DNA from: Lactobacillaceae bacterium
GTDB lineage: Bacteria; Bacillota; Bacilli; Lactobacillales; Lactobacillaceae
Length of the DNA: 16,389 bases
NCBI GenBank assembly: GCA_031282325.1
Contig: JAITDY010000071.1
Location: 1 to 16,389 of the forward strand
Direction of reading: 5' to 3'
Positions 1 through 6,751 of this stretch are shown here, one piece after another (the first letter of the stretch is position 1; each line of letters starts with the position of its first letter). The notes below the pieces were generated by a model, which saw only the letters and a list, made by a program, of their open reading frames with translations, did not search any database and had not been told where the DNA came from. A program made the position numbers and the translations under genes.

Positions 1-89
1 TTGAAATTATTTACGTCTGCTAAATCAGCATCTTCTTGTGTAGAAGCTAAAATAGCAAGCGGTTCTCCAATTGTTAATACTTCTGCCAT
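1..89 (-). CDS. PfkB-family sugar kinase (KdgK-like), N-terminal fragment
   Basis: The reverse strand opens with ATG at 89 and reads 29 codons without a stop to the window edge. It begins MAEVLTIGEPLAILAS, the usual first beta strand of PfkB/ribokinase-type kinases, in which the GE pair after the hydrophobic strand lines the sugar pocket. The wording is closest to 2-keto-3-deoxygluconate kinases, which phosphorylate KDG with ATP in the cytoplasm, but 29 residues cannot fix the substrate. It follows mdxG in the same direction, with a terminator hairpin ending only about 15 nt before its start. No strong ribosome site is visible; AAGAT lies a few bases upstream. The family assignment is inferred from the N-terminus only. 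Confidence 0.6.
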   Translation of the reverse strand, partial: MAEVLTIGEPLAILASTQEDADLADVNNF

Positions 90-103
90 ATTTTAATCTT
101 ACT

Positions 104-131
104 AAAAAATCAGCCCTAAATAAGGCTGATT
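104..131 (-). terminator. Rho-independent terminator of the mdxEFG operon
   Basis: On the minus strand AATCAGCC (131-124) pairs perfectly with GGCTGATT (115-108) around an 8-nt loop, and the second arm runs into a short T tract ending at 104. It begins 3 nt after the mdxG stop codon. It also lies directly before the start of the sugar kinase, so kinase transcription must come from read-through or from a promoter inside the end of mdxG. Confidence 0.8.
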
Positions 132-134
132 ATT

Positions 135-980
135 TTATCCTTTCACTGAACCTGCAGTAACTCCTTCAACAAAGAATCTTTGTAACCAAATAAATAATAT
201 TGTAATTGGTATCGCAATAAGAACAGATCCGGCCGCAAAACTCATAAATAATGAATTAGCATTTTCTTTTGAACTAACCATTGTAAATAAGCCAACTGCC
301 ACTGTCCACTTCGATTGATTGTTTCCTAAAACAACTTTTGCAAAAATAAAATCCATCCAAGGCCCTGTAAAAGCTCCTAACGCCGTATAAACAATAATTG
401 GTTTTGCAATAGGCAACGTAATTTTAGTAAATATTTGCCATCTGGAAGCTCCATCGATCTGAGCTCGTTCATCTAACGATTGAGGAATTGTATCGAAGAA
501 TCCTTTTTGCACATAAAATCCTAGGGCCGCTCCATATGAATACATCAACACAAGTGCCCATAAAGAATTGGTTAAATTTAAAGCTTTTAAAATATAATAA
601 ATTGAAATCATTGATAAAAACCCGGGAAACATACCAACAATCAAAGCAAATTTTAAATAAAATCCTTTTAATTTAAATTGAAGACGGCTCAAAGAATAGG
701 CAACCCCAATTGATAAAAATGTGGAAATTATTCCAGAAATTACAGAAACAAATAAAGTATTTAAAAACCATTGACCATAATTCCAACCATCTTTATTAGT
801 AAATAAATATTTATAGTTATCTAAAGTCCAATGTTTAGGAAAGAAATAAGACACAAATTGTCCGCCTTCTGCCCGAAAGCTTTGCAAAATTACAAAGATA
901 ATTGGTAACACCCATATAAAGGCCAAAATTGTCAAAATTACTTGTGAAGTAATAATTGCATGAAGTTTATTTTTTTTCAT
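135..980 (-). CDS. mdxG: Maltodextrin ABC transporter permease, MalG/MdxG type
   Basis: This is the second membrane subunit of a maltose/maltodextrin importer (281 aa, a usual length for MalG-type permeases). Six hydrophobic segments are visible, at about 8-34, 72-98, 108-132, 138-157, 195-216 and 245-268. The cytoplasmic EAA loop that docks on the ATPase is at about 169-193 (DERAQIDGA, then I-LP). The C-terminus VEGVTAGSVKG is the characteristic MalG ending. Its ATG overlaps the mdxF stop by one base (TAATG), and AAGGAG lies about 10 nt upstream, so the two permeases are translationally coupled. It is the last gene before a terminator. The exact oligosaccharide range cannot be read from the sequence. 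Confidence 0.92.
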   Translation of the reverse strand: MKKNKLHAIITSQVILTILAFIWVLPIIFVILQSFRAEGGQFVSYFFPKHWTLDNYKYLFTNKDGWNYGQWFLNTLFVSVISGIISTFLSIGVAYSLSRLQFKLKGFYLKFALIVGMFPGFLSMISIYYILKALNLTNSLWALVLMYSYGAALGFYVQKGFFDTIPQSLDERAQIDGASRWQIFTKITLPIAKPIIVYTALGAFTGPWMDFIFAKVVLGNNQSKWTVAVGLFTMVSSKENANSLFMSFAAGSVLIAIPITILFIWLQRFFVEGVTAGSVKG

Positions 981-2353
981 TATCCATTTACTCCTTGTAA
1001 TTTATTCACTTTTTTAAACATTAACAACGAGAAAGTTGCCGTGAAAATAAAGATGATGATTCCAATGACTGACGCTAATGAATAATCTTGCGAATTAAGA
1101 GTTAATTGATATAGCCACGTAACTAGCAAATCAGTATCTCCAGCTCGATAGAAATTGGAATTAGTCGGTCCTCCACCAGTTAGCAAAAAGATAACATTAA
1201 AATTATTAATATTTCCAATAAATTGCTGAATTAACGAAGGCGCCATTACGAAAAGAATTTGAGGAAAAGTTATATTTTTAAAAATCTGAAATTTATTTGC
1301 TCCGTCTATCTGTGCTGCTTCAATTTGATCAGCACTTAAATTTTGCAAAATTCCAGTAGTCACCAGCATTGTTGCCGGCATCCCAACCCATAAATTAACT
1401 ACTAAAACCGTCATTTTAGCTGTCATCCCATCGGTTAGAAAATGAATTGGCCCTGAAATTACACCCCAATTTTCTAATACACGATTAATAATTCCAGCGT
1501 CATTTAACATGTTGGCCCAAACTAGAAAAGAGATAAATTGTGGGATCGCCATTGTTAAAATAAAAATTGTACGATAAACTTTGTCACCTTTGATGCCTTT
1601 TGTATTAATCAACATCGCTAACATAATTCCTAAAATAAAATTAGAAACCGTTGCCAATACTGCCCAGATAAGTGTCCATCCTAAAACTGGTAAAAAAGTT
1701 TTGGCCATTGGGCCAGCAATTATATTGCCAAAATTCGATAAGCCAATCCATTTAAAAAGATGTCCTGGTGGCAAATGGGAATGATCATAATTAGTAAAAG
1801 CAACCGACATCGTATACACAATCGGTAGGACAGTAAAAAACAAAATGCCAATTATTGGAATCGCCATGAACAAAAGATATAAACGATCATTTAGTAATTC
1901 ATTCCAATCATCTTTTAATGTTGGTAATTTTTTACCTTCAGCTTTTAATTGATATATTTTTCTAGCTGATTTTAAATTTATTCTATATAGATAAATTCCA
2001 ATTCCAATAAGCATTACTGCTGATAATCCAAAAAGTAAAAACAGTAAAGAATTATCACCAGGTCTTGATACATAAACACCTAATTTGGAATCATAAATTT
2101 CACCAGCTTTTTTAGTTCCTAAAGTTACTAAGCCAATTAATGATTTAATCCCCCAAGAAAAAAACCAATAAATAAATCCGATTTCCGATATTAAGAAAAA
2201 TAATCCTTTTAAAATTTGTTTATTTTTAATATTCGAAAAGCCCATTAAAAAATAAGATAATTTTGTGTCGGCATCTGCTTTGGAATATAGCTGTGTCAAT
2301 GGAATATCGTTGACAAGATTATTTGTCTGTAATTTTTTATCTTTTTTAGTCAA
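980..2353 (-). CDS. mdxF: Maltodextrin ABC transporter permease, MalF/MdxF type
   Basis: This is the larger membrane subunit of the importer, about 457-462 aa. An N-terminal part (to about residue 160) has two extra membrane segments (about 52-80 and 107-129), as in other Gram-positive MalF proteins. The core then has six segments (about 163-192, 226-254, 265-288, 318-342, 371-398, 430-453). The EAA loop at about 350-371 (EAAQIDGANKFQIFKNITFP) contacts the ATPase, and a GGGPTNSNF stretch follows the fifth core segment. I chose TTG at 2353 because AAAGGA sits 6 nt upstream of it. An in-frame ATG at 2368 adds five residues but has no clear ribosome site and abuts a hairpin. It lies between mdxE and mdxG and overlaps mdxG by 1 nt. 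Confidence 0.9.
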   Translation of the reverse strand: MTKKDKKLQTNNLVNDIPLTQLYSKADADTKLSYFLMGFSNIKNKQILKGLFFLISEIGFIYWFFSWGIKSLIGLVTLGTKKAGEIYDSKLGVYVSRPGDNSLLFLLFGLSAVMLIGIGIYLYRINLKSARKIYQLKAEGKKLPTLKDDWNELLNDRLYLLFMAIPIIGILFFTVLPIVYTMSVAFTNYDHSHLPPGHLFKWIGLSNFGNIIAGPMAKTFLPVLGWTLIWAVLATVSNFILGIMLAMLINTKGIKGDKVYRTIFILTMAIPQFISFLVWANMLNDAGIINRVLENWGVISGPIHFLTDGMTAKMTVLVVNLWVGMPATMLVTTGILQNLSADQIEAAQIDGANKFQIFKNITFPQILFVMAPSLIQQFIGNINNFNVIFLLTGGGPTNSNFYRAGDTDLLVTWLYQLTLNSQDYSLASVIGIIIFIFTATFSLLMFKKVNKLQGVNG

Positions 2354-2369
2354 TTGTTTTCCTTTCATT

Positions 2370-2394
2370 ATTCTTAATTAAATAAATTAAGAAT
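2370..2394 (-). other. AT-rich stem-loop just before mdxF
   Basis: ATTCTTAATT (2370-2379) and AATTAAGAAT (2385-2394) form a perfect 10-bp stem with a 5-nt loop. It ends one base before the ATG at 2368. It may stabilise the 3' end of an mdxE transcript or limit translation from that ATG. With a single G-C pair it is weak, and no T tract follows, so it is unlikely to be a full terminator. Confidence 0.5.
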
Positions 2395-2409
2395 AAAATT
2401 CCTAACAAC

Positions 2410-2427
2410 TATTTTTAATTAAAAATA
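2410..2427 (-). other. 18-bp AT palindrome after the mdxE stop
   Basis: TATTTTTAATTAAAAATA is a perfect 18-bp palindrome beginning 4 nt after the mdxE stop codon. In RNA it could fold to a stem of about 7 bp. Together with the second hairpin at 2370-2394 it fills the only sizeable gap in the importer operon. Such hairpins often protect the upstream binding-protein mRNA, but here that is inference. Confidence 0.4.
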
Positions 2428-2431
2428 CAAT

Positions 2432-3649
2432 TTATTTCGTTAGAGATTTAGAAACTTGAATATCGAAATCCTTTAATTTTGGTAGCATTTGACTCTCATC
2501 AATTTTGCCCTTCCAAGTATCATTGAATATTGCATCCATTGGTGCCCAGAAATTATTTACTTGTGGAATTTTTGGCATTGGTGTTGAATAGGTACTCATT
2601 TTTGTAACTGCTTTAGCAAGTGGGTCTGCTTTTACTTCAGAAGAAGTTGATAACTTTTGAGATGAAGGGATGTAACCAATCTTATTGAAAATCGTTTTTT
2701 GAGATTCATCTGAAGTTAAATAAGCAGCTAATTTTGCAGCTTCAGCTGGATGCTTTGTTGATTTATTAACGACAAATAATTTAACTCCTAGAAATGCTTG
2801 TAGCTGTTTCTCTCCTGAACCGAAATCTACCTTAGGATAAACTGCCACTGCATAATTATCACCAAGTGCTTTTTGTACGTCTTGTTTGCTCCATGGTCCG
2901 CTCATAAATGCATCGACTTTTCCAGCTGCTAAGTCTTCAAGCGCACCAGCATTATCCTGAACAACACCAGTATTTTTAGTTTGTGCAGCTACCCATTTTA
3001 GAACTTGAACACCTTTTTTAGTGCCGAAAGTGGAACCCTTTGCTTGCTCGCCATTCTTACCAAACAAATAAACTCCATTAGTTAGGAAAGCTGGAGCCCA
3101 AGTATAGTTAGCCCCGCCTTCAGCAAAGTTAACAGCAATTTTGCCTTTTTGCGTTAGCGTAGTCCAATCTTTTACGTCATTGGCAGACAATTTACTTTTG
3201 TTATAGTAAAGAACTTGCGTTTCTACTCCATATGGATATCCATACTGTTTTCCTTTATAAGTCGCTCCAGAAACAGCTCCTTTTACTTGTGTTTTCTTTG
3301 TATCTTTTTGATAATCTGGTGAAACACGCAAAACTAGTCCTTGACTAACCAACCCCCCCAATTGATCATGGGGAACCATAGCAACATCGCCAGCTGTTGA
3401 AGCATCTTTTTGAAATGCGGGTGTTGTATCAACTGAACCAACTTTTTGAAATTTAATTTTAATATTTGGGTTTTTTGCTTCAAATTTTGCAACCAAATCT
3501 TTATAAGCTGAGTTATCAGCCCATAATTTAAGGGTTACCTTTTTTGAAGCGGCATCTCCACTTATACCAGCAATAGCTGAAACTACTATAGAAGATGAAA
3601 ATGTAAACGCAGACGCTAGTGCAACTGCTTTAATTGTTGTTTTCTTCAT
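2432..3649 (-). CDS. mdxE: Maltodextrin-binding protein (MalE/MdxE type), no lipobox
   Basis: This is the extracellular solute-binding protein (405 aa) of the importer, delivering maltodextrins to MdxF/MdxG. It starts at ATG 3649, with AGAGGA 5 nt upstream; an in-frame ATG at 3682 adds 11 residues but lies at the predicted transcription start and has no ribosome site. A signal peptide is clear: MKKTTIK, then a hydrophobic stretch to about residue 29. Family-like segments follow: VTLKLWAD, the DVAMVPHDQLGGL region, YPYGVETQVLYYNK, an AFMSGPWS motif and the C-terminal NNFWAPMDAIFND. Unlike most Gram-positive binding proteins it has no lipobox cysteine, and no cysteine anywhere. Release or anchoring is therefore by a different route: cleavage after an AxA-like SAIAG site, or an uncleaved N-terminal anchor. 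It is the first gene of its operon. Confidence 0.92.
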   Translation of the reverse strand: MKKTTIKAVALASAFTFSSSIVVSAIAGISGDAASKKVTLKLWADNSAYKDLVAKFEAKNPNIKIKFQKVGSVDTTPAFQKDASTAGDVAMVPHDQLGGLVSQGLVLRVSPDYQKDTKKTQVKGAVSGATYKGKQYGYPYGVETQVLYYNKSKLSANDVKDWTTLTQKGKIAVNFAEGGANYTWAPAFLTNGVYLFGKNGEQAKGSTFGTKKGVQVLKWVAAQTKNTGVVQDNAGALEDLAAGKVDAFMSGPWSKQDVQKALGDNYAVAVYPKVDFGSGEKQLQAFLGVKLFVVNKSTKHPAEAAKLAAYLTSDESQKTIFNKIGYIPSSQKLSTSSEVKADPLAKAVTKMSTYSTPMPKIPQVNNFWAPMDAIFNDTWKGKIDESQMLPKLKDFDIQVSKSLTK

Positions 3650-3674
3650 AATATTCCTCTTTAATTTAAAAAAT

Positions 3675-3695
3675 TTAAACATTGTTCATGTTTAA
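3675..3695 (-). other. Dyad in the mdxE 5' leader
   Basis: TTAAACAT (3675-3682) and ATGTTTAA (3688-3695) form a perfect 8-bp inverted repeat with a 5-nt centre. It lies at the predicted mdxE transcription start and leader. It could be an operator half-site pair or an RNA hairpin that stabilises the messenger. No function is proven by the sequence. Confidence 0.35.
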
Positions 3696-3699
3696 CTTA

Positions 3700-3728
3700 A
3701 TGATAAATGTAAACGCTTTCATTTACAA
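3700..3728 (-). promoter_or_regulatory. Promoter of mdxEFG
   Basis: On the minus strand a -35 TTGTAA (3728-3723) and a -10 TATCAT (3705-3700) are separated by exactly 17 nt. The -10 matches consensus at 5 of 6 positions and the -35 at 4 of 6. The spacer is almost wholly occupied by a cre-like site. Predicted transcription starts near 3693, leaving a leader of about 44 nt before the mdxE ATG. Confidence 0.7.
3708..3721. promoter_or_regulatory. cre-like operator in the mdxE promoter
   Basis: TGTAAACGCTTTCA matches the consensus TGWAANCGNTNWCA at every position. It sits between the -35 and -10 of the mdxE promoter, 2 nt from the -10, so bound CcpA or a LacI-family relative would block RNA polymerase. 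Which protein binds cannot be decided from the sequence. Confidence 0.8.
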
Positions 3729-3750
3729 GAATAATCATCTTGTTTTTGAC

Positions 3751-3764
3751 TGTTATCGATAACA
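3751..3764. promoter_or_regulatory. LacI-family-type palindromic operator between the divergent promoters
   Basis: TGTTATCGATAACA is a perfect 14-bp palindrome with the central CG typical of LacI-family operators, but it does not fit the cre consensus. It lies between the two promoters, 22 bp upstream of the mdxE -35 and 36 bp upstream of the proposed msmX -35. The regulator encoded at 10633-11577 is the natural candidate to bind it. That link is inferred. Confidence 0.65.
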
Positions 3765-3800
3765 ACTTTGCAATTTGTTCACAATTAACTATTAAAATTT

Positions 3801-3829
3801 ATTAAACTGTAAGCGTTTACATTTATACT
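3801..3829 (+). promoter_or_regulatory. Promoter of the msmX-GH13 operon
   Basis: A -10 TATACT (3824-3829) has a weak -35 ATTAAA (3801-3806) 17 nt upstream. Transcription would start near 3836, giving a very short leader of about 14 nt that is mostly ribosome site. The poor -35 suggests that full activity may need an activator. The layout mirrors the mdxE promoter, with a cre-like site in the spacer. Confidence 0.6.
3808..3821. promoter_or_regulatory. cre-like operator in the msmX promoter
   Basis: TGTAAGCGTTTACA matches the cre consensus TGWAANCGNTNWCA perfectly and is almost palindromic. It lies in the promoter spacer, 2 nt from the -10, exactly the same position as the site in the opposing promoter, and exactly 100 bp from it. 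Confidence 0.8.
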
Positions 3830-3849
3830 TGATTATGTAAGGAGATAAC

Positions 3850-4974
3850 ATGCCAGAAATAACGTTAGAACATCTACAAAAAATATACCCGGGCCAAACT
3901 AAACCTGTAATATCAGACTATAGCCTTGATATTCATGACAAAGAGTTTGTTGTTTTCATTGGTCCATCTGGATCTGGAAAATCAACAGTATTAAGAATGA
4001 TTGCTGGTTTGCATTCTATTAGTAGTGGTACCTTGAAATTTGATAATAGGGTAGTCAATGATGTCCATCCAAAAGATAGGGATATAGCTATGGTCTTTCA
4101 GGATTATGCTTTGTATCCTCATTTAAATGTTTATGAAAATATTGCTTTTCCATTACGCATAGCCAAGGTAGAAGCCCAGCAATTAGACGATCGAGTTAGA
4201 CAAACTGCAGAATTAATGGGATTAAGTGAGTTTTTAGATCGTAAGCCAGCTGATTTATCTGGTGGCCAACGACAACGTGTTGCTATTGCAGGAGCCATTG
4301 TGCGCGGTTCTAAAATTTTATTAATGGACGAACCACTTTCTAATTTAGATGCTAAGTTGCGCGTTCAAGCGCGAAAAGATATTGCAGATATTCATAAAAA
4401 AATTGGTTCTACCACTATCTACGTAACTCACGATCAAGGTGAAGCAATGACTCTAGCTGATAAAATCGTATTAATTAATTTTGGTGATATCCAACAAATT
4501 GGTAGCCCAGAGGAACTTTATAATAAACCCGCCAATTTATTTGTAGCTACTTTTATGGGTAGCCCTGAAATGAATGTTTTTGAAGGTATTTTTGACGGAA
4601 CATTTATCGATAATCAAAAAGGTTTGAAATTCAAATTACCAAAAGGTATTCTTACGAGATTTAAAAATAATAATATCAAAAAGGGCGAGCAACTTTATTT
4701 CGGTGTTCGTCCAGAAGATATTGATGCAAGTGCAATTGCTATCCAAACATATGATGATGATAAATTTACTGGCATTGTTACTCTTTCTGAATTAATTGGT
4801 GAATCTTCATTTATTCATTTTGATGTAGGTAATACAAAAGATATCGTTGCTAAAATTCGGACTGAAGACAAAAAACAAATTGGACAAGAAATTGAACTAA
4901 CTATTAATATGTCGAAAGTTCATTTTTTCAAACACGATAAAAAACAAAAAAGAATAGGTCAAACTAATGAATAA
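3850..4974 (+). CDS. msmX: Sugar ABC transporter ATPase, MsmX/MalK type
   Basis: This is the cytoplasmic ATPase (374 aa) that powers MdxF/MdxG and binds their EAA loops. All nucleotide-binding motifs are present: Walker A GPSGSGKST (38-46), Q-loop MVFQDYALYP (81-90), signature LSGGQ (136-140), Walker B ILLMDEP (156-162), D-loop SNLDAKL and H-loop His194. Residues from about 235 form the C-terminal MalK-type regulatory (TOBE/OB) domain, including FGVRPEDI. The start has AAGGAG 5 nt upstream. It is encoded away from its permeases as the first gene of the divergent operon, with the amylolytic enzymes, and overlaps the next gene by 8 nt. MsmX-type ATPases often serve several importers, which could explain this placement; that is inference. 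Confidence 0.93.
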   Translation: MPEITLEHLQKIYPGQTKPVISDYSLDIHDKEFVVFIGPSGSGKSTVLRMIAGLHSISSGTLKFDNRVVNDVHPKDRDIAMVFQDYALYPHLNVYENIAFPLRIAKVEAQQLDDRVRQTAELMGLSEFLDRKPADLSGGQRQRVAIAGAIVRGSKILLMDEPLSNLDAKLRVQARKDIADIHKKIGSTTIYVTHDQGEAMTLADKIVLINFGDIQQIGSPEELYNKPANLFVATFMGSPEMNVFEGIFDGTFIDNQKGLKFKLPKGILTRFKNNNIKKGEQLYFGVRPEDIDASAIAIQTYDDDKFTGIVTLSELIGESSFIHFDVGNTKDIVAKIRTEDKKQIGQEIELTINMSKVHFFKHDKKQKRIGQTNE

Positions 4975-6742
4975 AGCTGCTATTTATCATAGAACTGAAA
5001 GTGAATATTCCTTTTTATACAAGGATCGAGATCATCTTCGACTTCGTTTAAGAACTGCTAAAAACGATATTGCCAAAGTGGAAATACGTTATGGATATTT
5101 TGTTGAAGCATATTGGACTAAATGGTATTTAAACCCCGGATTACAGATGACTAAATATTTGAGTACAGATATTTATGATTACTGGACTGCTGAAATTACC
5201 GAACCATTAAATCACATGCCTGCGTATGCATTTATAATTACCGATAATAATGGCGAAAAAATTCTATATGGGGACCATGGAATTGTTGAATTAAGTGAAA
5301 AGAATTTAGCTGATACTCCCGCTAATTTTTTTCGTCTTCCGTATATGCATGATATTGATAGGGTACAAATTCCAGAATGGATTAAATCAACTGTTTGGTA
5401 TCAAATTTTTCCTGAACGTTTTGCAAATGGTGACAAAAGTAATGATCCAAAAAACGTTAGGGATTGGGATTCAACAATCCATCCCCAGCGAGAAGATTAC
5501 TTTGGTGGTGATTTACAAGGAATTATCGATCATTTAGATCACTTAGTTGATTTAGGAATTAACGGATTGTATTTAACACCGGTATTTAAATCCCCTACTA
5601 ATCATAAATATGCAACAACTGATTACTTAGAAATAGACCCCGATTTTGGTGATAAAAATAAGTTTCAAGAATTAGTTTCCAAGGCCCACGATCGTCAAAT
5701 AAAAGTCATGATTGATGCGGTCTTCAACCACAATGGGGGAGATAGTTTTCAGTGGCAGGATATTTTACGTAAACAGGAACATTCAAAATTTAAGGATTGG
5801 TTCCATATCCATTCATTTCCCGTTTATCAAAAACCTACTGAATTAGAATATCGGATCGATAAAAATTACGATACTTTTGCTTGGGATATAAATATGCCTA
5901 AATGGAATACTGCTAATCCCGAAGTGATCGATTATCTTTTAGATGTGGCAACATATTGGATTAAAGAATTTGATATTGATGCTTGGCGTTTAGATGTAGC
6001 TAACGAAGTTGATCATGCATTTTGGCGAAAATTTAGAACGGCAGTTGATAAAGTAAAGCCTGATTTCTTTGTTTTGGGTGAAATTTGGCATTCGTCACAA
6101 CCTTGGTTAAATGGATATGAATTTGATTCTGTGATGAATTATTCTCTAACAAATGTTATTAATCATTTCTTTTTGCTAGATGATATGAATCGAGAACAAT
6201 TTATTTCAGATTATAATGACCAAATTATGATGTATCGTGATCAAACCAATCAAGCATTATTTAATTTACTTGATTCTCATGATGTGCCGAGAGTAAAAAC
6301 TTTAGCAAAAGAAAACATGAATAAAGTCAAGGCTGCTCTAACCTTTTTATTTTTGCACCCCGGAACTCCAGATATTTATTATGGAACAGAATATGCAATG
6401 ACTGGTGATCAAGATCCTGATAACCGTAAACCAATGGTTTGGGACACAAAATTACAAGACTTAAACATGTGTCAATTTACCAAAGATTTAATTGCTTTTC
6501 GTAAAAATAACTACAAAATTTTAAGTGAGGGTTTGATTAAATGGGGAAATGATAATCAAAATTCGGCCGAAATTGAATTCATTAGATATTTAGATAATAA
6601 AATTATTCATTCTTATTTTAATAAGGGAAATAAAGATATTTTTGTTCAGGAAGGGGATATTTTATTAGGAAATGCCTACCAAAATCAAGATAACAAAATA
6701 AAAATACTACCGAATGGTTTTGTGATTTTAGGTGAATATTAG
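4967..6742 (+). CDS. nplT: Neopullulanase/cyclomaltodextrinase-type GH13 (GH13_20)
   Basis: This is an intracellular alpha-glucan hydrolase (591 aa) that would cleave maltodextrins, cyclodextrins or pullulan to short sugars. An N-terminal CBM34-like beta domain (about 1-125) precedes the barrel, which opens with STVWYQIFPERFANGD. The four GH13 regions are intact: DAVFNHNGG (from D250), AWRLDVANEVDH with nucleophile D343, LGEIWH with acid/base E372, and LLDSHDVPR with transition-state D439. MPKWN (310-314) corresponds to the MPKLN hallmark of the neopullulanase/CDase/maltogenic amylase group. There is no signal peptide, so it acts on imported sugars. Its ATG overlaps the end of msmX through ATGAATAA. 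Maltogenic amylase and CDase cannot be told apart from neopullulanase by sequence. Confidence 0.9.
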   Translation: MNKAAIYHRTESEYSFLYKDRDHLRLRLRTAKNDIAKVEIRYGYFVEAYWTKWYLNPGLQMTKYLSTDIYDYWTAEITEPLNHMPAYAFIITDNNGEKILYGDHGIVELSEKNLADTPANFFRLPYMHDIDRVQIPEWIKSTVWYQIFPERFANGDKSNDPKNVRDWDSTIHPQREDYFGGDLQGIIDHLDHLVDLGINGLYLTPVFKSPTNHKYATTDYLEIDPDFGDKNKFQELVSKAHDRQIKVMIDAVFNHNGGDSFQWQDILRKQEHSKFKDWFHIHSFPVYQKPTELEYRIDKNYDTFAWDINMPKWNTANPEVIDYLLDVATYWIKEFDIDAWRLDVANEVDHAFWRKFRTAVDKVKPDFFVLGEIWHSSQPWLNGYEFDSVMNYSLTNVINHFFLLDDMNREQFISDYNDQIMMYRDQTNQALFNLLDSHDVPRVKTLAKENMNKVKAALTFLFLHPGTPDIYYGTEYAMTGDQDPDNRKPMVWDTKLQDLNMCQFTKDLIAFRKNNYKILSEGLIKWGNDNQNSAEIEFIRYLDNKIIHSYFNKGNKDIFVQEGDILLGNAYQNQDNKIKILPNGFVILGEY

Positions 6743-6751
6743 GAGAATAAA

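Noticed and set aside
3650..3682. Longer mdxE start at 3682 adding MFKFFKLKRNI
   Set aside because: It has no ribosome site and falls near the predicted transcription start; ATG 3649 has AGAGGA and gives a standard signal peptide.
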